NCBI RefSeq assembly: GCF_900110495.1 | Contig: NZ_FODX01000001.1 | Span: 434,001-498,000 of the forward strand | DNA: 64,000 bases | Origin: Nitrosovibrio sp. Nv6 | GTDB taxonomy: Bacteria > Pseudomonadota > Gammaproteobacteria > Burkholderiales > Nitrosomonadaceae | Direction: 5' to 3' | In this document: piece by piece, positions 46,123-53,105 of the stretch | How positions within the stretch are numbered: the stretch's first letter is position 1 | Layout: each line of letters starts with the position of its first letter | Position numbers and translations under genes: made by a program | Notes under the pieces: model-generated | Told to the model about the DNA's origin: nothing | Database searches by the model: none | Seen by the model: the letters and a program-made list of their open reading frames with translations, nothing else

Positions 46123-46402
46123 GGCAGATGCTGAAGGAAGATATCAAGCTGAATAAGATTCCAGCGTTTCGGGACGATACTAAATCGTCAAAGGAAAAAT
46201 TCGAGGCTGTACTTGTATGAAAATCTCCCGGATCTGCTTTTCTCCATAGGTCGCTGGATAAGCTTCTCGCGAGCGCGCATTTGACACTTATCCCGCAAAA
46301 ACGGGAGAATCGAAGGCGCGCCGATGGCCGCCAGATGTAATGGGAGATCCCCCTAACAAGGAGGTTCGCGTAATCAAGCTTGATCGCCTTCACGGGAAAT
46401 AG

Positions 46403-47398
46403 ATGGAATACAAGGATTATTACAAAATCATGGGAGTTGCGCGTGACGCCTCCCAGGACGATATCAAGCGCGCCTACAGGAAGCTGGCGCGCAAGTATCA
46501 TCCCGATGTTAGCAAGGAACCGCAAGCTGAAGTACGCTTCAAGGAACTGGGCGAAGCCTATGAAGTGCTTAAAGATCCGGAGAAACGGGTGGCTTACGAC
46601 CAGCTTGGTACAAACTGGAAAGCGAATCAGGAATTCCGCCCCCCACCGGACTGGAATGCCGGCTTCGAATTTTCCGAGCGCGGATTTCCGGGCGGCGATG
46701 CTTCGCAGTACAGCGACTTTTTCGAATCGCTGTTTGGCCGGAGCTTTCGCTCGGGCGGCGGCGGATACGGCGGCGCGACAAGTGACAGGGGGGCCAGCGG
46801 GCGGGGCGGCGCATCCTTTCATATCCCGGGGGAGGACCATTACGCCAAGATAATGATCGACCTGGAAGATTCCTACACGGGCGCTACCCGCACCATTACC
46901 CTGCAAGTACCCGGGGTCGACGTTCAGGGGCGCGTGTCGACGCGTGAACATAAGCTCAACGTCGTTATTCCGCGCGGCATTCGACCGAAGCAGTATATTC
47001 GCCTCGCCGGACAGGGGGCACCAAGCCATGGACGCGGCAAGCGGGGCGACCTGTATCTGGAGATTGAATTCCGCCCTCATCCCCATTACCGTGTGGAAGA
47101 CAAGGATGTGTACCTTGACCTGCCGGTAGCGCCCTGGGAGGCGGCGTTGGGGGCGACAGTGAAGGCGCCTACTCCGGAAGGAATAGTTGAACTCAAAATA
47201 CCTCCCGATTCCGCTACCGGCCGCAAGCTGCGATTGAAAGGCCGCGGGATTCCTGGCAAAACGCCAGGAGATTATTATGTCGTGCTGCGAATCGTTCCGC
47301 CCCCCGCCAACGATGAAACGGCGAAATCGTTCTACCGCAGCATGGCCGAGCACTTTAAATCGTTCAACCCACGGGCTAAACTCGGAGTGCAGGCATGA
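46403..47398 (+). CDS. cbpA: DnaJ-like co-chaperone CbpA
   Basis: 331 aa. J domain at 1-70 with the HPD motif (KYHPDVS) and YEVLKDPEKR. Gly/Phe-rich linker at ~85-140 (GGGGYGGATSDRGASGRGG). C-terminal substrate-binding beta domains I and II: EDHYAKIMIDLEDSYTGATRTITL, GDLYLEIEFRPHPHYRVEDKDVYLDLPVAPWEAALG, KLRLKGRGIPGKTPGDYYV. There is no zinc-finger, as in CbpA rather than DnaJ. It works with DnaK. The four bases ATGA overlap the start of cbpM. Confidence 0.95.
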   Translation: MEYKDYYKIMGVARDASQDDIKRAYRKLARKYHPDVSKEPQAEVRFKELGEAYEVLKDPEKRVAYDQLGTNWKANQEFRPPPDWNAGFEFSERGFPGGDASQYSDFFESLFGRSFRSGGGGYGGATSDRGASGRGGASFHIPGEDHYAKIMIDLEDSYTGATRTITLQVPGVDVQGRVSTREHKLNVVIPRGIRPKQYIRLAGQGAPSHGRGKRGDLYLEIEFRPHPHYRVEDKDVYLDLPVAPWEAALGATVKAPTPEGIVELKIPPDSATGRKLRLKGRGIPGKTPGDYYVVLRIVPPPANDETAKSFYRSMAEHFKSFNPRAKLGVQA

Positions 47399-47757
47399 CT
47401 GACAAAAACCCGCCCCGCACGTCAAACGATAAACCGGCTGAGCCACAGGTCGGCCTAAGCGCCATCATCATTGATGAGCAGCACACCCTAACGCTGGCCG
47501 AACTCAGCCACGCCTGCGCAGTACAGAGCGGCTATATTATCGAATTGGTTGACGAAGGACTGCTGACCCCGGAAACCGCAGACGAGCATGAACCTCATCG
47601 CTGGCGCTTTACCAGCACCCAGATGCGCCGCGCGAGAATGGCCTCGCGGCTGCAAAATGATCTCGGCATCAACCTTGCCGGAGTAGCGCTGGCCCTGCAA
47701 TTGCTGGAGGAAGTTGAAGTCCTTCGGACGCGGCTCGAGGCGATGGATAGAGAGTGA
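47395..47757 (+). CDS. cbpM: CbpM chaperone modulator
   Basis: 120 aa. CbpM-type MerR-like winged helix: LAELSHACAVQSGYIIELVDEGLLTP, HRWRFTSTQMRRARMASRLQNDLGINLAGVALALQLLEEVEVLRTRLEA. CbpM binds the J domain of CbpA and blocks its stimulation of DnaK. Overlaps cbpA by four bases (translational coupling), so the two form an operon. N-terminal 25 residues are disordered. Confidence 0.93.
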   Translation: MTDKNPPRTSNDKPAEPQVGLSAIIIDEQHTLTLAELSHACAVQSGYIIELVDEGLLTPETADEHEPHRWRFTSTQMRRARMASRLQNDLGINLAGVALALQLLEEVEVLRTRLEAMDRE

Positions 47758-47970
47758 TATTGCGGGTGATGGCAGGGTAGCGGCAGGTTAGCTCACCCTG
47801 GTAATCGAAATCGTATTACTGCCAGGTCTTTTCCGGTCATTACCAGCAAGGATATTACAAACGTCTATTTTGCACCGCTCAACACGGTAAGAATGGAAAG
47901 CACCGATGTGGATGCCTCGATAAAGCCATCGATGAACCGGAACAGTCGAGCCACGAAACGCGCCCCTGGC

Positions 47971-48128
47971 ATCCTGTCGGACTTAAAGGAAATCGGCTGC
48001 AAAAGTGTCTGGCTGGTCCATATTCCGCCGCTTTTTCGGCCAATAGAATAACTATTGGCCTTCAAAATCCTCAAAATCTGTCCTCACCCAGTCACTTTTC
48101 CGCTTCGATTCTTCAAGTCCCACAGGCT
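47971..48128. mobile_element. MITE-like element, long copy (158 bp)
   Basis: Same ends and interior as the 91-bp element at 39541-39631 (left CCTGTCGGACTTAAAGGAAATCGGCT-type, right CGCTTCGATTCTTCAAGTCC, both arms mutually inverted), plus about 67 bp that the short copy lacks. The extra part holds a perfect hairpin GGCCAATAG / CTATTGGCC (48038-48060). It codes no protein. It sits in the 633-bp gap 47758-48390. Confidence 0.78.
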
Positions 48129-48390
48129 GCCAGGCACCGGCTGATCCTTGCTTGTCACCTTACCGGTGATATACCTGCTTATTTCCGGATTTCGTTTATG
48201 TTCGACAACGAACGGAAGACCTGGCCCCACGGGCGCATATTCGCTGTCTGAGCAGATCGACGAGGACCGGCGGTTGTCTGCCTTACGTTCACTCCACAAC
48301 AGCCCATTACGAAAAAAATACACTGCTTCTGCGTTGCAGTCCCCTGAAAGGCGAAGCAATTGAATCCATTGAAGGAATCGGGAGCTGATA

Positions 48391-48732
48391 ATGGAAAAAG
48401 ACCCATTGATCAAGTTAACCTGGCGCGGCCATGAAACAATCGAATCAATACCTGCGCTGCTGGATCATGCACAGAAACTGGAGATAACTCTGCCCTCGAA
48501 CTATAACCATTCTTTGTTCAGCGCGTTGCACCGCGACGAACCCGCGGCTCAGCTGGAAGAAATCGATGCCTCCGGCGGTCCGGAACTCCTGGCGCGCATC
48601 GCAACAGTCAGTGGTCTTGAAGAATTTGCCGCGCTCACTCGCCCGTTAGCCGCCGCGCGAGCAACGGTACAGGTCGAGAGTCCGCCAAAAGTCATGATCA
48701 CGCTGCCGGCCGGGAATACCGAAGGGCAATGA
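48391..48732 (+). CDS. small hypothetical protein, first gene of the PLD operon
   Basis: 113 aa with the ribosome binding site GGGAG. Soluble, mostly helical; contains TWRGHETIESIPALLDHAQKLEIT and EEFAALTRPLAAARATVQV. No recognised family. It overlaps the next gene by ATGA, so it is translated with the phospholipase-D-like protein. Confidence 0.65.
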   Translation: MEKDPLIKLTWRGHETIESIPALLDHAQKLEITLPSNYNHSLFSALHRDEPAAQLEEIDASGGPELLARIATVSGLEEFAALTRPLAAARATVQVESPPKVMITLPAGNTEGQ

Positions 48733-50873
48733 CCCGCTCTGCCGTTTTAAAGCCGGGTGACAACTGCTGGCGCATCGAACGAGCTGATCGGGCCGCCTTT
48801 ATCGTGGACGGGGCTGAATTCTTCAAGGCTTTCCGCGAAGCGGTAAAACAGGCGCAGCGCTCGGTGCTGATCATTGCATGGGACATCGATAGCCGGGTGA
48901 AGCTCGTGCGGGAAGGCGAACCGGACGGCCTGCCGATCGAACTGGGCGATTTCCTCAACAGCATGGTCAAGCTTAACAGTAAGCTCGACATACACATACT
49001 GGACTGGGATTTCGTCATGATCTTTGCCCCGGACCGCGAGTGGCTGCCACTTTACAAAGAGAAATGGAACGACCATCCGCGCCTGCATTTTTGTCTGGAT
49101 GACCGGCATCCGACCGGCGCGTGCCATCATCAGAAAATTGTGGTGGTTGATGATCAGGTCGCATTTGCTGGCGGACTGGATTTAACGCTGGGGCGCTGGG
49201 ATACTCCTCAACACGCGCCTCGCGACTCCCGCCGGCGGGATCTGGAGTCAGAACCGGTGCCGCAACCTTATCACGACATCCAGATGATGGTCAGCGGTCC
49301 GGCCGCGGCTGCGCTTGGGGACCTCGCGCGTGAACGCTGGCGGAATGCAACCGGCATGACTCTTCCGGCGCCCCGGATCCAGACCGAGGCAAACTACTGG
49401 CCGGCCTACCTGGCGCCGGATGTGGAAAACGTGGATGTTGCAATTTGCCGGACTGTTCCCAAGTACGAGAATCAGGCGGAGGTGCGGGAAGTGGAGCGGC
49501 TTCTGATCGACGCCATCGCAGCCGCACGCAATTCTATATACATAGAAGCCCAATATTTCACCGCGCATCGGGTTACGGATGCCCTGGCGAAGCGCCTGAA
49601 GGAGGAAGACGGACCGGAAGTGGCTGTGCTGCTACCGGAGCATACTGTCGGATGGTTGTCGCAGACTACCATGGACGTCCTGCGCGAGCGCTCATTCAGG
49701 CAACTCCTGAAAGCAGACCACCACAACCGATTGCGGCTTTATGAGCCTTGCATACCCGGTCTTGATGATGAATGCGTAAACGTACACTCCAAGGTTACGA
49801 TAATAGACGATGAACTGCTTCGCATAGGCTCGGCAAACCTCAATAATCGTTCAATGGGCCTGGATACCGAATGTGATCTTGTGATTGAGGCAAATGGCAA
49901 GCCTCATATACGCAGCGCTATTCATGCCTTTCGCAACCGTTTGCTGGAGGAGCATTTAGGCCTGGAAGCAAGCAGAATAGAAGAGCGCTTCGCACAAGAG
50001 CGCTCCTTGATCCGCACCATCGAATCGCTTCGCGGTTCAGGTCGTACCGTGCGTCCGCTGGAGTTTCGCGTGACACCCGAGATGGACGCGTGGGTGCCGG
50101 GGGATGATCTCGTGGACCCCGGCCAGCCTATGGATCCGAGCGAGCTGATGAAAGAGTTTGTTCCTGAAGAAGAACGCGGAGGGGCGCGCAGCCATATCTT
50201 TTTGATCTTGGCGATACTCGCTGCCATTCTTGGCTTGGCTGCCATGTGGCAATGGTCGCCTCTGAAAGAATGGGTCAATGTCGATAAGCTCGTCGGCTTC
50301 GCCGTCGAATTCAAGCAGGCGCGGAGCGCACCACTATTGACGCTTGGCGTTTTCCTCGTCAGCGGCCTGGTTGCGTTTCCCCTTACGGTGCTCATCGTTG
50401 TCTGCGTACTGGTGTTTGGTCCGTGGCAGGGTTTTCTCTATTCAATGCTCGGCGCCCTGTTGAGTGCGATGTCAACCTATGGACTGGGTCATTTGCTTGG
50501 CCGCAACACAGTGCGGCGGTTTGCTGGCAAGAAACTCCACGAACTGAACAGGCGGCTCGCCCGGCGCGGGTTAATGACCATTATCGTTGTCCGGATCATT
50601 CCATTTGCCCCGTTTTCGGTCATCAATATGATTGCCGGCGCCTCCAAAATCCGCTTCCGGGATTTTGTCATCGGCAGCGCCCTTGGGATGTTGCCCGGAA
50701 TCGTCGGCATGTCGCTGTTTACGGATCGGCTGGCTGCCACCATCCAGGAACCGGATCTGCCAGCCTTCGCCATATTGGTGGCGGTTGTCGGCGTCATTAT
50801 TGTCTCGGGCTGGACATTCTGGCGGTGGGAAGAGCGCCACCGGAACCCTCGGCTACGAGCTCAGTCAGATTGA
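48729..50873 (+). CDS. phospholipase D-like protein fused to a VTT (DedA-type) membrane domain
   Basis: 714 aa. Two HKD motifs of the PLD superfamily: HHQKIVVVDDQVAFAGGLDL (about 133-152) and VHSKVTIIDDELLRIGSANL (about 352-371). Membrane segments follow from about 485: LILAILAAILGLAAMW, LTLGVFLVSGLVAFPLTVLIVVCVLVFGPW, and VTT signature residues LGHLLGRNTVRRFAGKKLHELNRRL with RIIPFAPFSVINMIAGASKI. Such fusions probably act in cardiolipin or other phospholipid remodelling, with the VTT domain moving lipid. It is followed by an EEP phosphodiesterase 100 bp downstream. Confidence 0.9.
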   Translation: MTRSAVLKPGDNCWRIERADRAAFIVDGAEFFKAFREAVKQAQRSVLIIAWDIDSRVKLVREGEPDGLPIELGDFLNSMVKLNSKLDIHILDWDFVMIFAPDREWLPLYKEKWNDHPRLHFCLDDRHPTGACHHQKIVVVDDQVAFAGGLDLTLGRWDTPQHAPRDSRRRDLESEPVPQPYHDIQMMVSGPAAAALGDLARERWRNATGMTLPAPRIQTEANYWPAYLAPDVENVDVAICRTVPKYENQAEVREVERLLIDAIAAARNSIYIEAQYFTAHRVTDALAKRLKEEDGPEVAVLLPEHTVGWLSQTTMDVLRERSFRQLLKADHHNRLRLYEPCIPGLDDECVNVHSKVTIIDDELLRIGSANLNNRSMGLDTECDLVIEANGKPHIRSAIHAFRNRLLEEHLGLEASRIEERFAQERSLIRTIESLRGSGRTVRPLEFRVTPEMDAWVPGDDLVDPGQPMDPSELMKEFVPEEERGGARSHIFLILAILAAILGLAAMWQWSPLKEWVNVDKLVGFAVEFKQARSAPLLTLGVFLVSGLVAFPLTVLIVVCVLVFGPWQGFLYSMLGALLSAMSTYGLGHLLGRNTVRRFAGKKLHELNRRLARRGLMTIIVVRIIPFAPFSVINMIAGASKIRFRDFVIGSALGMLPGIVGMSLFTDRLAATIQEPDLPAFAILVAVVGVIIVSGWTFWRWEERHRNPRLRAQSD

Positions 50874-50975
50874 GCAAGTGCGTGGCATTTTCCGATGCGG
50901 GGCAACGGCTGCGTCTGCTGCTTTGCCGCCACCCGCGTTTCAGGCACAAGAAATTTCAAGGTTTTTATCCACTCC

Positions 50976-51662
50976 ATGAACCTGACACTGGCCAGCTATA
51001 ACATACACGCATGCATTGGCACGGATGGACGCTTCGATCCTGATCGCATCGTCCGGGTGCTGCAGGAGTTGAACGCGGATGTGGTGGCCTTGCAAGAGGT
51101 GGAGCATCATGACGTCGATGGTTATGATTTGCTGGATTACCTGGCGGAAAAAACTGGCTTGACAGCTATTGCCGGTCCTACGCTGAAGCGTGAAACCCGG
51201 CACTACGGCAACGCCATATTGACCAGGCTCCCCATCCTCGCTGTAAACCGCGTCGACCTGACCCTGCCTGGACGCGAAGCGCGCGGAGCGATTGACGTCA
51301 CCCTTGACGGCAATGAGCGGCGCGTGCAGGTCGTGGCGACTCATCTTGGACTCAGACCCTGGGAGCGGCGCCAGCAGGTTCGCCGGTTGCTTGAACTGTT
51401 CGAAATCGGTCTTACAGATATTTATGTGTTGATGGGCGACCTGAACGAATGGTTCCTGTGGGGACGGCCTGTGCGCTGGCTCCACGCGCACTTCAAGCAC
51501 GCTCCACATCCTCCGACGTTCCCCTCGCGCCGGCCTTTCATGGCGCTCGATCGCATGTGGGTACACCCCCGCCGCCGGCTCACAAAACTGGAAGCTCACG
51601 CGAGCGGTCTTGCGCGCACTGCATCCGACCATCTGCCCTTGAAAGCCATTATTCAAATCTGA
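50976..51662 (+). CDS. endonuclease/exonuclease/phosphatase-family protein
   Basis: 228 aa from MNLTLASYNIHACIG (frame opens upstream to 50895). EEP family motifs: LASYNIHACIG (Asn), DVVALQEVE (metal Glu), QVVATHLGLRPWERRQQ, GDLNEW (Asp/Asn), and ASDHLPLKA (final His). The family cleaves phosphodiesters in nucleic acids or phospholipids. Its place downstream of the PLD-VTT gene, 103 bp after that stop, suggests the lipid or membrane side. Small size and lack of a signal peptide mean it is cytosolic. Confidence 0.85.
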   Translation: MNLTLASYNIHACIGTDGRFDPDRIVRVLQELNADVVALQEVEHHDVDGYDLLDYLAEKTGLTAIAGPTLKRETRHYGNAILTRLPILAVNRVDLTLPGREARGAIDVTLDGNERRVQVVATHLGLRPWERRQQVRRLLELFEIGLTDIYVLMGDLNEWFLWGRPVRWLHAHFKHAPHPPTFPSRRPFMALDRMWVHPRRRLTKLEAHASGLARTASDHLPLKAIIQI

Positions 51663-52045
51663 TTTGTAAGGGCGGTACAAAGCATTCAACGTCGCGCCTG
51701 GTCAAACGATCGGGAATTTCTGAAAAAATCTCGGTAACCCCGAATTCATACGAGACTGTTATATCGGGACGACTTTGCTCCCGCTCTCCGAATTTTGCGC
51801 TACGTGTACAACCGCACAGATAATATGCACCTGAGAGCCCATCATTTCCCCACGAGTACAATTCCTCGCCTTATTTGACCTGACCTGCTTGCGCTTGCAG
51901 GTACGCGTCACGGTACAGGCAGATTTGTCTCCATTAGTCGAGCAATCTTTCATAAACTCAAGCGTCCGGTCAGTATAAGTTCCCAAACTCGCGATGGGAC
52001 GGCCTTCCGGATGGCAAAGCGGTATTCACCTGGAGGAGATTCAAA
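51663..52045. other. gene-poor stretch
   Basis: 383 bp after the EEP gene. Frames up to 75 codons lie on both strands without supporting signals. The right end carries the GGAGGAG ribosome binding site of the following gene. Confidence 0.4.
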
Positions 52046-52591
52046 ATGATAGGAAAAATTGTAACGCTCGCTGCGGTTGCCGCAGGCGGGGTCTTGTTAT
52101 CCAAGAAGCTCAAAAATTCCCGGCACTCCGAGAAGACGTCGACCATGGAAGATTCGATCGAAGTTAATGTGCCGGTAAGTACTGCATATAACCAATGGAC
52201 TCAATTTGAAGAATTTCCCAAGTTCATGAAAGGTGTGCGTGAAGTACGGCAGCTTGATGACACCCACTTGCACTGGCGGGCCGAGATCGGCGGTAAAGAG
52301 GAACAATGGGATGCCGAGATCACCGAACAGGTGCCGGACACGCGGATCGCCTGGCGAAGCACGAGTGGAGCCAAAAACGAGGGTGTCGTGAAGTTCTATA
52401 AAATCGGTGATTCAGTAACCCGGATCGTGATACAAATGGATTACGGCCCAAGGGGCTTTGTTGAAGAAATTGGCGACGCATTAGGGATAGTCAAGATGCG
52501 CACGAGCGGGGATCTGAGGCGCTTCAAGGAATACATAGAAAGCCGCGGGAAAGAAACCGGAGAGTGGCGCGGCTCTGTGCCTCAGCACTAA
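52046..52591 (+). CDS. SRPBCC-family (polyketide-cyclase-like) protein with N-terminal anchor
   Basis: 181 aa, strong ribosome binding site GGAGGAG. Short hydrophobic N-terminus (IVTLAAVAAGGVLLS) followed by basic residues, a probable anchor. From ~35 on: SIEVNVPVSTAYNQWTQFEEFPKFMKGV, HLHWRAEIGGKEEQWDAEI, IAWRSTSGAKNEGVVKF, as in Coq10-like START-fold (SRPBCC) proteins that bind lipids or hydrophobic molecules. Commonly seen with stress proteins. Ligand unknown. Confidence 0.88.
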   Translation: MIGKIVTLAAVAAGGVLLSKKLKNSRHSEKTSTMEDSIEVNVPVSTAYNQWTQFEEFPKFMKGVREVRQLDDTHLHWRAEIGGKEEQWDAEITEQVPDTRIAWRSTSGAKNEGVVKFYKIGDSVTRIVIQMDYGPRGFVEEIGDALGIVKMRTSGDLRRFKEYIESRGKETGEWRGSVPQH

Positions 52592-52902
52592 TCCATGGTA
52601 GCCCGGCCTGATGAACGGTCATATGCCTTGGCATTTTTGCGCTGCAATGATCCGGGAATCAGGCTGTGCCTATTCGTCGTCCCATGAGCGTAACTCGGCC
52701 GTTAGAATCGTTGGATCATTACTTGCATTTTTTCAGGCATGTCCGCCTCTAGTGTCTCTATTTAAGCGAGCTCCACTTCGCGACGGATACTTCTGCCATA
52801 AAGCGCGAAACATCTCATCCCTGAATTCCGTTAGCAGCCGCTTTAACAGGGTATCAGGTACTTTCCAGGGGAAAACCGCCTGCATGCTGCACGGAAGGGC
52901 CT

Positions 52903-52962
52903 GATGGGATAGTGATTTACTCGACCGGTTATCCCATCGGGGCAATTATTGTCGAGTAAATC
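52903..52962. other. interlocked inverted repeats (pseudoknot-type arrangement)
   Basis: Four segments in the order A-B-A'-B': A = GATGGGATA (52903-52911), B = GATTTACTCGAC (52914-52925), A' = TATCCCATC (52930-52938), B' = GTCGAGTAAATC (52951-52962). A/A' and B/B' are each perfect inverted repeats, and A/A' extends by a further C-G, C-G and G-T pair. They cannot form two separate hairpins at once: either a pseudoknot or two exclusive hairpins. Lies 144 bp before the P-type ATPase in an otherwise gene-free stretch (52592-53105). No T-run follows. Confidence 0.7.
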
Positions 52963-53105
52963 CCGGTCCGACCGCAGGGTCAGCACGCAGCAGATCCAGG
53001 AGTTGTTGAACAGTACGCCTCAGGCCAGGACGCCTCCTTAAGCCCTGCCCGTTGACCAGAGGCTCCTCTATTCAGTAGGCAAGCACAAAAGCGTCATGAT
53101 GCCCG

